This document shows, one piece after another, positions 7,849-16,898 of a stretch of DNA of 64,000 nt. Position 1 is the stretch's first letter. Each line of letters begins with the position of its first letter. The notes under the pieces are model-generated. The model searched no databases, had not been told where the DNA came from, and saw only the letters and a program-made list of their open reading frames with translations. A program made the translations under genes and the position numbers. Source of the stretch: Stenotrophomonas sp. SAU14A_NAIMI4_5 (lineage in GTDB: Bacteria; Pseudomonadota; Gammaproteobacteria; Xanthomonadales; Xanthomonadaceae); the NCBI RefSeq assembly GCF_003086795.1, contig NZ_CP026003.1, positions 4,035,531 through 4,099,530 of the forward strand, in the 5' to 3' direction.

Positions 7849-8676
7849 TCAGCGGAACAGGTCGTTCAGTGCCGCGCCCGCAGCGGCCTGCTGCAGGCCA
7901 TCGAAACGGCCCTCGCGCAGGATCGGATCGGTGGCCTGCATCAGCCCGCCCCACGCCGCGCGCGCAAGGGCCCCGCCCAGGCTGACCCGGCGCACGCCCA
8001 GCGCGGCGATCTCCTGCAAGGTGAGCGGCGTGGGCCCACCGACCAGCAGGTTCACCGGCTTCGGTCCTGCGGCCGCAACCACCGCCGCGATCTGCTCGCG
8101 CGTGGTGATGCCCGGTGCGTACAGCACGTCGGCGCCGGCGGCGGCATAGGCGTGCAGCCGCTGCAGGGTGTCTTCCAGATCGGGCACGCCGACGAAGAAG
8201 TTCTCCGCACGCCCCACCAGCAGGACGTCGGCACCGGCACGGTCGATGGCCGCACGCGCAGCCGCCAGGCGCTGCACGGCCTCCTCCAGCGGCCGCAGCG
8301 GCGCCCCCGCCACGCCGCTGGCATCTTCGATGGACAGCGCGGCGATGCCGGTTTCCAAGGCGGCGGTGACCGCTGCGCCGACCTCGTCCGGCGCCGCGCC
8401 GAAACCATCGCCTAAATCCGCGTTCAACGGCAGCGACGTCGCGCCGGCCATCAGGCGCAGATGTTCCAGCGTGGCTTCCAGCGAAACGGCACCATCGGGC
8501 CGGCCCTCGCTCCACGCGCAGCCGGCACTGGTGGTGGCCAGCGCCTGGAACCCCTGCCGCTGCAGATAGCGCGCACTGCCCACGTCCCACGGGTTGGGCA
8601 GCACGAAGCAGCCCTGGGCGTGCAGTTGGCGGAAGGCAGCGCGCTTGCGGGCAGTATCGGCATCAACAGCGGTCAT
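7849..8676 (-). CDS. isocitrate lyase / PEP mutase family protein
   Basis: A 275-aa TIM-barrel enzyme of the PEP mutase/isocitrate lyase superfamily. Visible family features are FVLPNPWDVGSARYL near the N-terminus, LPLNADLGDGFG (metal-binding acidic residues), AALSIEDASG, and DVLLVGRAENFFVG. Members cleave or rearrange C-C or P-C bonds of 2-oxo or 2-hydroxy acids using Mg2+; many annotated relatives are oxaloacetate decarboxylase-like or 2-methylisocitrate lyase-like, and the exact reaction cannot be named here. The start at 8676 matches the family's usual N-terminus; an ATG 18 bp further upstream (8694) is also possible. Confidence 0.85.
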   Translation of the reverse strand: MTAVDADTARKRAAFRQLHAQGCFVLPNPWDVGSARYLQRQGFQALATTSAGCAWSEGRPDGAVSLEATLEHLRLMAGATSLPLNADLGDGFGAAPDEVGAAVTAALETGIAALSIEDASGVAGAPLRPLEEAVQRLAAARAAIDRAGADVLLVGRAENFFVGVPDLEDTLQRLHAYAAAGADVLYAPGITTREQIAAVVAAAGPKPVNLLVGGPTPLTLQEIAALGVRRVSLGGALARAAWGGLMQATDPILREGRFDGLQQAAAGAALNDLFR

Positions 8677-8728
8677 GGCGAAGGTCCGGTGCATGGCCCG
8701 GCCACCCTAGCTCGGCCGCGGGCACGAC

Positions 8729-9205
8729 TCAACGTGGGAGACCCGGGGCCAGGCCGGTGTGCTCGCGCAGCGTCCGCTCGATCACCGTGCGGTTTATCCG
8801 GTCGGACAGGAACACCCGATGATCGACGCCGGCATGATCGCGCAGGCTCAGTGCGCCTTCGCCCTCCACCGTGACGAAACCGTAGCTGGCAATGGCCTGC
8901 CATGGCAGGAGCAGAATGCTCTCGCCCTTGATGATGACGATGCCATTCGGTCCGTGATCGATCTTGCGCGGGCTGAGCCAGTAAAAGATGTAGGTCAGCA
9001 ACGCGATTGCGGGCCCCATGCCGACGCAGATCGCCAGCGACAGGGCGATATCACTCGCACTGCGTTCCCGGGTGAGCACCGTCACCACCCCGAGGACAGC
9101 GAAAATTCCGCTGCACACCAGCGCGCTTTTCAGTACCTGCCACTGGAAAGGGTTGAATCGCGGCTGGTGCTGCAGTCCCAGCAGCCAGGGTTCACGCCAC
9201 TTCAT
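8729..9205 (-). CDS. hypothetical membrane protein with two TM segments
   Basis: About 158 aa. Two hydrophobic helices (SALVCSGIFAVLGVVTVLT and IALSLAICVGMGPAIALLTY) are followed by a soluble tail with a beta pattern (GIVIIKGESILLLPWQAI) reminiscent of bacterial PH-like membrane domains, as in YcxB-type proteins. I do not recognise the family with certainty. The start is uncertain: the ATG at 9205 precedes MKWREPWLLG, and another in-frame ATG lies at 9247; neither has a strong ribosome-binding site. Confidence 0.55.
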   Translation of the reverse strand: MKWREPWLLGLQHQPRFNPFQWQVLKSALVCSGIFAVLGVVTVLTRERSASDIALSLAICVGMGPAIALLTYIFYWLSPRKIDHGPNGIVIIKGESILLLPWQAIASYGFVTVEGEGALSLRDHAGVDHRVFLSDRINRTVIERTLREHTGLAPGLPR

Positions 9206-9353
9206 TGATGGGCCACGTCCGTTGTGCAGTCGCACGTTGTAGCGCATCGCGGCGACGCCCGGAAGATGCGCGGCATCACCTGATGCCTGCTGCTTATTGG
9301 ACGGCGCGGCCACCATCGCCGAGCGTGGCGGCTCCGCCACCAGGACGCTGGCC

Positions 9354-10064
9354 ATGCCGCCGCATACCCCTGCCCCACCCTTTGACGCGGCCGAAGACGC
9401 CGGATGGGCCGACCTGCTTTCACCCGTACGCCGGCGCCTGATCGCCTCGGCGGGCGTGGCGATGGGCGGGCTGGCCGCTGCGAGCACGGCCAGCGCCGCG
9501 CCCAACACCACCGAACCCGGCCGGCCCGGCTTCCGCCCGATCGTGCCGCCGCCGGCGCAGGGCCACAGCCCCTGGGGCCAGGACACGGCCGCCGAAGCGA
9601 CACCGCGCCCGGCCAGCGTGCGTCCGGGCGAATCGCCGCTGCCCAGCCGGCCGCGTGCCTATACCGATATCAAGAGCTACCACGCACACATCTATTTCGA
9701 CGAAGACAGCTACCAGAAGGCGGCCCTGCTGCGACGCTGGGCGGCCGAACGCTTCCCGGTGGAACTGGGCAACTGGAACCTGGAACCGCGCGGCCCGCAT
9801 GTCACGCCGTCGTTCTATTTCGGCTTCAGCAACGACCTGCTGCCGGTGCTGGTGCCGTGGCTGCAGCTCAACAGCCTGGGCCTGACCATCCTCATCCACC
9901 CCAATACCGGCGATGGCCGTGCCGACCATCTGTATTACGCGCTGTGGGTGAACCGCGCGCAGCCGGTGAACGCCTACAACTGGCCGGCGCCGAAACCCGG
10001 CGAGACCGAGGCGCTGGAAGAAGTGTTCCCGAACGTGGTGCCGACGGTGCCGCTGGAGACCTGA
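9354..10064 (+). CDS. DOPA 4,5-dioxygenase family protein, Tat-like signal
   Basis: A 236-aa protein. The C-terminal 110 residues match the DOPA 4,5-dioxygenase (vicinal-oxygen-chelate) family: SYHAHIYFDEDSYQKA, GPHVTPSFYFGF and ILIHPNTGDGRADHLYYALW carry the conserved His residues expected to bind iron. The N-terminus has RRRLIASAGVAMGGLAA followed by ASTASAA, a twin-arginine-type export signal that is unusual for this normally cytoplasmic family. I chose the ATG at 9354; the frame extends upstream only to a TTG at 9297. Physiological substrate unknown; by family it would be a catechol opened at an extradiol position. Confidence 0.8.
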   Translation: MPPHTPAPPFDAAEDAGWADLLSPVRRRLIASAGVAMGGLAAASTASAAPNTTEPGRPGFRPIVPPPAQGHSPWGQDTAAEATPRPASVRPGESPLPSRPRAYTDIKSYHAHIYFDEDSYQKAALLRRWAAERFPVELGNWNLEPRGPHVTPSFYFGFSNDLLPVLVPWLQLNSLGLTILIHPNTGDGRADHLYYALWVNRAQPVNAYNWPAPKPGETEALEEVFPNVVPTVPLET

Positions 10065-10077
10065 GTCCGGCGGTTGT

Positions 10078-10166
10078 CATCCACGCATGGCGTGGATCTA
10101 CCAGGCGCGGACGTGGTCATCCACGCATGGCGTGGATCTACCGGGCACGGGCGAGCGTGGATCTAC
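10078..10166. repeat. two SMAG palindromes plus a truncated third
   Basis: ATCCACGCATGGCGTGGAT followed by CTAC occurs at 10078-10101 and again near 10117-10141, followed by a partial unit GAGCGTGGATCTAC. The rest of the 10065-10357 interval holds an AT-rich stretch (about 10258-10300) that probably contains the aroQ promoter, but I cannot assign hexamers with confidence. Confidence 0.8.
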
Positions 10167-10357
10167 GCCATCGTCGGCCTTCGTGCGGGCATCCCCGCCG
10201 CCACGGCGTTCAGCGGGCCTTGATCCGGCGCCACCCATACGGCCGCAAGCGCTTCCACGATTTTCAAACGATTGCTTTAAACACCTGCAATTTCGCCGAA
10301 CTGGACAGCATCCACAGGTTCCGCCAGACTGCCGCCCTTTCCTGTTGATCGGATTCC

Positions 10358-10801
10358 ATGGCGAAGCTGCTGGTCCTGCATGGCCCCAACCTCAACCTGC
10401 TCGGCACCCGCGAGCCGGAGGTCTATGGGCACACCACGCTGGCCGACATCGACCAGGCGCTGGCCGCCCAGGCCGCTGCGGCCGGGCATGCGCTGGAAAG
10501 CCTGCAGTCCAACGCCGAACACGTGCTGGTGGACCGCGTGCAGGCCGCGCGCTCCGACGGTACCACGTTCATCCTGATCAACCCGGCCGCCTTCACCCAC
10601 ACCTCGGTCGCCCTGCGCGATGCGCTGGCGGCGGTGGCCGTGCCGTTCATCGAGATCCACCTGTCCAACCCGCACACCCGCGAACCGTTCCGCCAGCACA
10701 GCTATTTCAGCGACAAGGCGGTGGGCGTGGTGTGTGGCTTCGGCGCCGACAGCTACCGCTACGCGATGGACGCGGCGCTGCTGCGGGTGTCCGCCACCTG
10801 A
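10358..10801 (+). CDS. aroQ: 3-dehydroquinate dehydratase, type II
   Basis: A 147-aa type II dehydroquinase, the third step of the shikimate pathway (3-dehydroquinate to 3-dehydroshikimate), normally a cytoplasmic dodecamer. It has the N-terminal [17 protein letters not shown] block with the catalytic Tyr and flexible-loop Arg, [18 protein letters not shown], and [19 protein letters not shown] with the catalytic His. It lies 61 bp before accB on the same strand, the usual aroQ-accB-accC order of many gammaproteobacteria. Confidence 0.97.
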   Translation: MAKLLVLHGPNLNLLGTREPEVYGHTTLADIDQALAAQAAAAGHALESLQSNAEHVLVDRVQAARSDGTTFILINPAAFTHTSVALRDALAAVAVPFIEIHLSNPHTREPFRQHSYFSDKAVGVVCGFGADSYRYAMDAALLRVSAT

Positions 10802-10862
10802 TTGTCGACCCGGGCGCCAGCCGGCGCTCTACCTCACCTAGATAGAAACCAAAGAGGCCCTC

Positions 10863-11342
10863 ATGGATCTGCGCAAAATCAAGAAGCTGATCGACCTGCT
10901 GGAAGAGTCGAACCTGGCTGAAATCGAAATCAAGGAAGGCGAAGAGTCCGTGCGCCTGTCGCGCGCCCCGGTGGCCGGCTATGCCGCACCGATGCCGGCC
11001 CCGGTGTACGCCGCTCCGGCTGCCCCGGCTGCGCAGGCCATGCCGATGCAGTCGCCGACCGAAGCCTCCACCGGCGGCACCGCCAAGCCGGGCCCGGCCC
11101 TGCCGGAAGGCCACGTGCTGCGCTCGCCGATGGTCGGCACCTTCTACGCGTCGGCCGCTCCGGACAAGCCGGCCTTCGTCACCGTTGGCCAGCAGGTCAA
11201 GGAAGGCGAGACCCTGGCCATCATCGAAGCGATGAAGATGTTCAACCCGATCGAAGCCGACAGGTCCGGCACCATCGTCGCCATCCTGGGCGAGAACGGC
11301 CAGCCGGTGGAGTTCGACCAGCCGCTGTTCGTGATCGGCTGA
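10863..11342 (+). CDS. accB: biotin carboxyl carrier protein of acetyl-CoA carboxylase
   Basis: A 159-aa BCCP. It has an N-terminal helix ([17 protein letters not shown]), an Ala/Pro-rich flexible linker at residues about 36-85, and a C-terminal biotinyl domain with the EAMKM biotinylation motif (Lys125). It carries CO2 from biotin carboxylase to the carboxyltransferase in the first committed step of fatty acid synthesis. Only 10 bp separate it from accC, with which it forms an operon. Confidence 0.97.
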   Translation: MDLRKIKKLIDLLEESNLAEIEIKEGEESVRLSRAPVAGYAAPMPAPVYAAPAAPAAQAMPMQSPTEASTGGTAKPGPALPEGHVLRSPMVGTFYASAAPDKPAFVTVGQQVKEGETLAIIEAMKMFNPIEADRSGTIVAILGENGQPVEFDQPLFVIG

Positions 11343-11352
11343 GGGGCACGCC

Positions 11353-12720
11353 ATGCTCGACAAAGTCGTCATTGCCAACCGAGGGGAGATCGCGCTGCGC
11401 ATCCTGCGCGCGTGCCACACTCTGGGCATCCGCACGGTGGCCGTGCACTCCACGGTCGACCGCAACCTCAAGCACGTGGCCATGGCCGACGAGTCGGTCT
11501 GCATCGGCCCGGCACCGTCGCCGCAGAGCTACCTCAACATCCCGGCGCTGATCGCCGCGGCGGAAGTCACCGACGCCCAGGCCATCCACCCGGGCTACGG
11601 CTTCCTGTCGGAGAACGCCGACTTCGCCGAGCGCGTGGAGGAGTCCGGCTTCATCTTCATCGGCCCCAAGGCCGACACCATCCGCATGATGGGTGACAAG
11701 GTCGAAGCCATCCGCGCGATGAAGTCCGCCGGCGTGCCGTGCGTGCCCGGCTCGGGCGGCCCGCTGGGCGAGGATATCGTCGCCAACACCAAGATCGCCC
11801 GTGAGATCGGCTACCCGGTCATCATCAAGGCGGCCGGTGGCGGCGGTGGCCGCGGCATGCGCGTGGTGCACGCCGAAGCCTCGCTGAAGACCTCGATCGA
11901 AACCACCAAGAGCGAGGCCAAGGCCGCGTTCGGCAATGGCGAGGTCTACATGGAGAAGTTCCTGGAGAACCCGCGCCACGTGGAGATCCAGGTGCTGGCC
12001 GACGGCCAGGGCAACGCCATTCACCTGGGTGAGCGCGACTGCTCGATGCAGCGCCGCCACCAGAAGGTGGTGGAAGAAGCACCGGCACCGGGCATCAGCG
12101 CCGAACAGCGCGATGAGATCGGCAAGGTCTGCACCGAAGCCTGCGTGCGCATCGGTTACCGGGGCGCCGGCACCTTCGAGTTCCTGTACGAAGACGGCCG
12201 CTTCTACTTCATCGAAATGAACACCCGCATCCAGGTGGAGCATCCGGTCACCGAAATGGTCACCGGCATCGACCTGGTGGCCGAGCAGCTGAAGATCGCC
12301 GCCGGCCAGAAGCTGTCGATCAAGCAGAGCGACGTGGTGCTCAGCGGCCATGCCATCGAGTGCCGCATCAACGCCGAAGATGCTGAAACCTTCGTGCCGA
12401 GCCCGGGCACCATCACCGGCTTCCATCCGCCGGGCGGCCCCGGCGTGCGCGTGGACACCCACATCTACAGTGGCTACCGCGTGCCGTCGAACTACGACTC
12501 GATGATCGGCAAGCTGATCGTGCACGGCCCGGACCGCGAGACCGCCATCGCCCGCATGCGCGTGGCGCTGAGCGAGATGGTGGTGGACGGCATCAAGACC
12601 AACGTGGCCCTGCAGCAGCGCATCATGCGCGACAAGGGCTTCCAGGCCGGTGGGCAGAACATCCACTACCTGGAAAAGCGCCTGGCCGAACGCAAGAACA
12701 AGCCGATTGCCCTGACCTGA
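11353..12720 (+). CDS. accC: biotin carboxylase subunit of acetyl-CoA carboxylase
   Basis: A 455-aa biotin carboxylase, close to the 449 aa of E. coli AccC. Order: N-terminal Rossmann-like domain ([17 protein letters not shown]), ATP-grasp domain with [14 protein letters not shown], active-site [16 protein letters not shown], and the C-terminal domain ([12 protein letters not shown]). It carboxylates biotin on AccB using ATP and bicarbonate. It is followed by a strong intrinsic terminator that ends the aroQ-accBC unit. Confidence 0.98.
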   Translation: MLDKVVIANRGEIALRILRACHTLGIRTVAVHSTVDRNLKHVAMADESVCIGPAPSPQSYLNIPALIAAAEVTDAQAIHPGYGFLSENADFAERVEESGFIFIGPKADTIRMMGDKVEAIRAMKSAGVPCVPGSGGPLGEDIVANTKIAREIGYPVIIKAAGGGGGRGMRVVHAEASLKTSIETTKSEAKAAFGNGEVYMEKFLENPRHVEIQVLADGQGNAIHLGERDCSMQRRHQKVVEEAPAPGISAEQRDEIGKVCTEACVRIGYRGAGTFEFLYEDGRFYFIEMNTRIQVEHPVTEMVTGIDLVAEQLKIAAGQKLSIKQSDVVLSGHAIECRINAEDAETFVPSPGTITGFHPPGGPGVRVDTHIYSGYRVPSNYDSMIGKLIVHGPDRETAIARMRVALSEMVVDGIKTNVALQQRIMRDKGFQAGGQNIHYLEKRLAERKNKPIALT

Positions 12721-12741
12721 TCGGCGGCAGATGCTGGACAC

Positions 12742-12771
12742 GAAAAGGGCGGGGATTTCCCCGCCCTTTTC
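12742..12771 (+). terminator. intrinsic terminator after accC
   Basis: A GAAAAGGGCGGGG stem with loop ATT and arm CCCCGCCCTTTTC, a textbook rho-independent terminator with A and T flanks that can work in both directions. Confidence 0.9.
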
Positions 12772-12784
12772 TGTTGCCTTTTCG

Positions 12785-12860
12785 GTAGCGCCGGGTCATA
12801 CCCGGCGGACCTGCAATGTGGCATCGGCACGCAACACCGCCGGGCATGGCCCGGCGCTAC
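12785..12860. repeat. paired SMAG palindromes
   Basis: GTAGCGCCGGGTCATACCCGG is followed 40 bp later by its inverse, CCGGGCATGGCCCGGCGCTAC, forming a facing pair. Confidence 0.8.
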
Positions 12861-12870
12861 CGGGCACGCG

Positions 12871-13245
12871 TCAGCGCTTGTCGGCGACTTCGGCCGGAAT
12901 CTGCGTCTCGGCCAGCGGGCGCACGCCGTTGGGCGAGGTCGGGTCGACGATCACCATGGTTTCGGTGGAGCCATCGGGCCAGACCACCTGGAAGGTGCTG
13001 CCGGCCGGCAGCGATGCAAACGGCGCGCCGCTCTGCGCGCGGTACACCGCGGCCACCTGGCTGGCACCGGCGCGGCGCACGTCTTCCTGCGCCTTCACCG
13101 AGGTCAGTTCAACCTTGGAAAGGTGCCGGTAGCGATCCTCGTAGGTGTCGATCATCAGCAGGCCAACCGCGCCGGCCGAGTACGCGACAAACAACGCCAC
13201 CCAGAACCAGAACTTGGCCCCGTGCAGGAATCGACGGTAATTCAT
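12871..13245 (-). CDS. hypothetical membrane-anchored protein, 124 aa
   Basis: One transmembrane helix at residues about 10-33 (FWFWVALFVAYSAGAVGLLMI), then a soluble domain of about 90 residues facing the periplasm, with PAGSTFQVVWPDGSTETMVI forming a probable beta hairpin. The ATG at 13245 is chosen because a GAGGAACGGGCA ribosome-binding site precedes it. It overlaps the stop of the upstream gene as ATGA, so translation is coupled. No family recognised. Confidence 0.7.
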   Translation of the reverse strand: MNYRRFLHGAKFWFWVALFVAYSAGAVGLLMIDTYEDRYRHLSKVELTSVKAQEDVRRAGASQVAAVYRAQSGAPFASLPAGSTFQVVWPDGSTETMVIVDPTSPNGVRPLAETQIPAEVADKR

Positions 13246-14207
13246 TGCCCGTTCCTCTTTCCAATCAATTGCTTGATCCATTCGTTCATCTTCCCCGCAC
13301 CTTGCCGCGATACAGCAGCGTCATACACGAAATCCTGGAAATCCTGCGTACCATCCTGCGAACAGATCCCTCCGTTCGCGCAGTAACTGTTCATCAGCAC
13401 ACTGTCGGCCCCACACGGTAGACCGAGCTGGCAGGCAGCCACCCGCCACGCCATCTCACTGAGCTGTTCGCCGGCCACCATGTTGGCCAGCGCTTTGTCG
13501 CCAGCAGCGCGCACGCCCATGCCCGGCGCCAGGGCCATGTAGGCCTCCGGGTCGCGCGAGGTACGCACGCGCTCCACCAGGTCGCGGCGGTACTGGTCAT
13601 TGCTGTGCAGCGGCTCGCCCTCGGCGAACAGCGCGGCTTCGGCGGCCAGGTTGCCCTGCAGGGCCGCACGCCGGCGTTCGTTGAACACCAGCGACGGGCC
13701 CAGCTTGTCGCCCGGCACGAAGCCACCGCAGCGCTGCGCCACGCGCTCGCGCGCCTGCACCATCGCCGGCGCCGCGCTCAGGCCGAGGCCGGCCAGCACG
13801 TTGTTGTCCAGGCGGTAGCCACCGGGATCGACCGCGTACTGCGCGCAGTAGTCGTAGACCCGGCTGAGCATCCAGCGCGCTTCATGATTGCCCTGCTCGG
13901 CCTGCGCCTTCAGGCGCTGCGCGTAGGCAAACAGATCGGTCTCGCCTTCGATGTCGGCGCGGATATCCAGCGGCAGGCCCGAAGGCAGCGCGCTGCTGCG
14001 CTCGAAGCCAGCCAGGCGGCGGGCAAGCGCTTCAGGCATCACCGGTTCCAGCGCATCCTGCACGCTGGCGGCGGACACCGCCATCGGCGCGCCCACGTCC
14101 ACCTGCGCCGCGTGGCCATGGCCACTGGCCCGATAACCGGCCACGCCCAGCACGGCCACGGCCGGCAGCACGAGCAACCAGGTTTTCAGGGTCGGGGCGA
14201 GAGCCAT
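13242..14207 (-). CDS. hypothetical exported or anchored protein, 321 aa
   Basis: Begins [29 protein letters not shown], an N-terminal membrane anchor or uncleaved signal. The rest is mainly helical and soluble, with cysteines clustered in [27 protein letters not shown] and YCANGGICS that may form periplasmic disulfides. The start at 14207 follows the end of an upstream in-frame extension with poor signal character. It is translationally coupled (ATGA) to the small membrane protein downstream, so the two likely act together. Function unknown. Confidence 0.72.
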   Translation of the reverse strand: MALAPTLKTWLLVLPAVAVLGVAGYRASGHGHAAQVDVGAPMAVSAASVQDALEPVMPEALARRLAGFERSSALPSGLPLDIRADIEGETDLFAYAQRLKAQAEQGNHEARWMLSRVYDYCAQYAVDPGGYRLDNNVLAGLGLSAAPAMVQARERVAQRCGGFVPGDKLGPSLVFNERRRAALQGNLAAEAALFAEGEPLHSNDQYRRDLVERVRTSRDPEAYMALAPGMGVRAAGDKALANMVAGEQLSEMAWRVAACQLGLPCGADSVLMNSYCANGGICSQDGTQDFQDFVYDAAVSRQGAGKMNEWIKQLIGKRNGQ

Positions 14208-14370
14208 CGGCGGTCGGATACGGCACGTCGGGCAGGAAAGCGCCAAGTTTAGCAAGGCCCGTGAGGCCTGTCTGAATCAGCCTCGTTCAGCCCCGGCCGG
14301 CATCTCAGGGGATACGGAGACGGCCGGATGGTCTAGCATGGCCCCCTTTCCCGCGATTGCCCCCACCGCC

Positions 14371-15291
14371 ATGCCGTTCCTGGAACTGACCCTGCGCTGC
14401 ACCGAAGCCACCCAGCCCCGCTATGAGAACGCGCTGGAGGACGTGGGCGCGCTGGCGGTCACCCTGCTCGATGCCGAGGCCGACACCAGCAACGAGCAGG
14501 CCATCCTCGAGCCGGGCGTGGGCGAAACCCCGCTGTGGGACACCCTGGTGCTGAGCGCGCTGTTCCCGGCCGACAGCAACGCGCTGTTGCTGCTGGCGGC
14601 GCTGGAAGCGTTCGACCCGGAGCTGGACTGGACCGGCGGCAGCTTCCGCGCGGTCGAGGACGAAGACTGGGAACGCGCCTGGCTGGACCAGTTCCAGCCG
14701 ATGGATTTCGGCAGCCGCACCTGGATCGTGCCGTGGAACCATGAACTGCCGGAGGCGGCGCAGGCCGCCGACGCCGCCGTGGTCCGCCTGGACCCGGGCC
14801 TGGCCTTCGGCTCGGGCACCCACCCGACCACCGCGCTGTGCCTGCGCTGGCTGGACCAGCTGGCCGTGGATGGCCTGCTGCAGGGCCAGCGCGTGCTCGA
14901 CTTCGGCTGCGGCTCGGGCATCCTCGCCCTGGCCGCGCTGAAGCTCGGTGCCGGCGAAGCGATCGGCGTGGACAACGATCCGCAGGCGCTGATCGCCACC
15001 GCCGACAACGCCGAGCGCAATGGCGAGCAGGCCCGCATGCACGTGTACCTGCCGCAGGACGAGCCGGTGGCCACCTACCCGATCGTGGTCGCCAACATCC
15101 TCGCCTCGGCACTCGATGCACTGGCCGAACTGCTGGCCGCGCGCGTCGCTGCCGGTGGCCGCATCGCCCTGTCGGGCATCCTGCATGGCCAGGAAGGCGA
15201 ACTGCTGCAGCGTTACGCGGCGTGGTTCGACGACCTGCAGGCCACCCAGGACGGCGACTGGATGCGCATCACCGGCGTACGCCGCGCCTGA
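14371..15291 (+). CDS. prmA: ribosomal protein L11 methyltransferase
   Basis: A 306-aa PrmA. The N-terminal ACT-like substrate-binding half (residues 1-115, with [14 protein letters not shown]) is followed by a class I methyltransferase domain with [39 protein letters not shown] (SAM-binding loop) and the NILASAL motif. It trimethylates lysines of ribosomal protein L11. The start [10 protein letters not shown] (14371) fits the family; an in-frame ATG lies 33 bp upstream. Followed by the DUF3426 gene and fis. Confidence 0.95.
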   Translation: MPFLELTLRCTEATQPRYENALEDVGALAVTLLDAEADTSNEQAILEPGVGETPLWDTLVLSALFPADSNALLLLAALEAFDPELDWTGGSFRAVEDEDWERAWLDQFQPMDFGSRTWIVPWNHELPEAAQAADAAVVRLDPGLAFGSGTHPTTALCLRWLDQLAVDGLLQGQRVLDFGCGSGILALAALKLGAGEAIGVDNDPQALIATADNAERNGEQARMHVYLPQDEPVATYPIVVANILASALDALAELLAARVAAGGRIALSGILHGQEGELLQRYAAWFDDLQATQDGDWMRITGVRRA

Positions 15292-15333
15292 TCGTGGTTG
15301 AATGACCGCTGGATCCGAGCCCGCGCCCTGAGC

Positions 15334-16101
15334 ATGTCCGAGCCGAACCCGCCGCGTCGTCCGCTTGCCACCTTCCTGCGTTCCGCGCCGGGAACCGACG
15401 CGCCGCCCGACACCGGGCAGGCGCAGGAACCCGCTGACGACACGACGGATGCCACCGTCGATCAGACGGCGCCGTTGGAACTGCCGGCCGAACCGGTGGT
15501 GGACACAGCGCGACCGCCGCAGACGCGACAGTCCGATGACACTGTCATCGAAACGTCCTCGCGCATCGACACGCCGGCATCGGTCGCACCCGCCAGCGAT
15601 GCGCCCAGTTTCCTCGGCGCCCGCCCGCGTGTCCTGCCGACGCCGCGCTGGCACTGGGCCCTGGTAGCCGTGTTGGCATTGCTGGTGGTGCTGCAGAGCG
15701 TGCTGGCCGATCGTGCGCGACTGGCTGCTGATGCCGCGCACCGCCCGTGGGTCAGTGCGTTGTGCGGTGTCCTGCGGTGCAGCCTGCCGGCATGGCGCGA
15801 ACCGACCGCATTGACCATGACCAGCCGCGAGATCCGTCCGCTGCCCGGGCAGGCCGGTGTGCTGCAGGTCCAGGCCAGCATCCGCAACGATGCGCGCTGG
15901 GCTCAGGCATGGCCCGACCTGCGCCTGTCACTGGCCGATGCCGATGGCCGGGTGATCGGCACCGGTGTGTTCCCGCCCGCGCAGTACCTGGGCGAGAACC
16001 CCGGTGCGGCCCTGCTGGAACCGGGGCAGAGCGCACGCATCGCCTTCCGCGTACAGGAACCTGCGGCCTCCACGGTCGCATTCACCTTCGAGTTCCTCTG
16101 A
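15334..16101 (+). CDS. DUF3426 family membrane protein
   Basis: A 255-aa protein: a disordered Pro/Ala/Thr-rich cytoplasmic N-terminus (1-105), one transmembrane helix (HWALVAVLALLVVLQSVLAD), then the DUF3426 periplasmic beta domain (VSALCGVLRCSLPAWREPT to AFTFEFL). Most relatives begin with an MJ0042 zinc-finger; no CxxC pair is present here, so that domain is absent or lost. It lies between prmA and fis, as in other xanthomonads. Role unknown. Confidence 0.85.
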   Translation: MSEPNPPRRPLATFLRSAPGTDAPPDTGQAQEPADDTTDATVDQTAPLELPAEPVVDTARPPQTRQSDDTVIETSSRIDTPASVAPASDAPSFLGARPRVLPTPRWHWALVAVLALLVVLQSVLADRARLAADAAHRPWVSALCGVLRCSLPAWREPTALTMTSREIRPLPGQAGVLQVQASIRNDARWAQAWPDLRLSLADADGRVIGTGVFPPAQYLGENPGAALLEPGQSARIAFRVQEPAASTVAFTFEFL

Positions 16102-16215
16102 GCGGGACGAAGGCGTCCAGCCGTGGCAGGTCGGGCACGCTCGCGCTAGACTGGCCGCCACCACCTCGTCCGGCCGCGCGCTCCGCGCGCACGGGCCACC
16201 GAATCGGGAACCCCC

Positions 16216-16491
16216 TTGAACGCTGTCCTTTCTCGTCCTGACAACAGTCGTGGCGCTGCCCGGCCACCGCTGCGTGAACACGTCGCCCAGTCCGTGCGCC
16301 GCTACCTGCGTGACCTCGATGGCTGCGACGCGGACGATGTCTACGAGATCGTGCTGCGCGAGATGGAGATTCCGCTGTTCGTGGAAGTGCTCAACCACTG
16401 CGAAGGCAACCAGAGCCGCGCCGCGGCGATGCTGGGCATCCACCGCGCCACGCTGCGCAAGAAGCTGAAGGAATACGGCATCAGCGCGTAG
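16216..16491 (+). CDS. fis: Fis family DNA-binding protein
   Basis: A 91-aa nucleoid-associated and transcription factor. The C-terminal helix-turn-helix [25 protein letters not shown] is almost the Fis consensus, and [16 protein letters not shown] precedes it. The N-terminal beta-hairpin arm is shorter and less conserved than in enterobacterial Fis. It bends DNA and modulates rRNA and recombination functions in relatives. The TAG stop is immediately followed by a GTAG repetitive palindrome. Confidence 0.9.
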   Translation: MNAVLSRPDNSRGAARPPLREHVAQSVRRYLRDLDGCDADDVYEIVLREMEIPLFVEVLNHCEGNQSRAAAMLGIHRATLRKKLKEYGISA

Positions 16492-16555
16492 TAGATCCAC
16501 GCCATGCGTGGATAAAGGTCCGGCGCTACCGATGCCGGCCAGCGGCCGGCACTAC
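16491..16555. repeat. SMAG palindromes of two stem types
   Basis: GTAGATCCACGCCATGCGTGG, then an arm ending GGCGCTACC, then GCCGGCCAGCGGCCGGCACTAC. Two sequence subfamilies of the same GTAG repeat lie side by side directly after fis. Confidence 0.75.
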
Positions 16556-16580
16556 CATTGCATAGCCCGGTCATCCGCCA

Positions 16581-16898
16581 GTAGATCCACGCCATGCGTG
16601 GATGAAAACCCTGCAAAATCGCAATCAGGGTCAGAGCCCTTCGCTGTGCGAAGGGATCCAATCCCGGGTTGATCACCCTACTCCACCCGCCAGTAGATCC
16701 ACGCCATGCGTGTATGAAAGCCCGACGGAATCGCAATCAGGGTCAGAGCCCTTCGCTGTGCGAAGGGATCCGACCCCGGGATGATCACCCCACCCCGCCC
16801 GCCAGTAGATCCACGTCGTGCGTGGATGAAAGCCCTGCAAAATCGCGATCAGGGTCAGAGCCCTTCGCTGTGCGAAGGGATCCGACCCCGGGTTGATC
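16581..16898. repeat. three tandem copies of a 112-bp compound repeat
   Basis: Units start with GTAGATCCACG at 16581, 16693 and 16805, exactly 112 bp apart. Each contains a SMAG palindrome, a spacer (AAAGCCCTGCAAAATCGCAA type), the GGGTC...GACCC hairpin seen at 7520, and a short segment resembling the last codons of the neighbouring minus-strand cdsA-like gene (TGATCA...CCGCC). The third copy runs into the real end of that gene. There is no protein-coding gene between fis and 16897. Confidence 0.85.

Noticed and set aside
16581..16898. CRISPR-like array
   Set aside because: Units are 112-bp near-identical compound repeats with no short repeat/unique spacer pattern, and there are no cas genes nearby.
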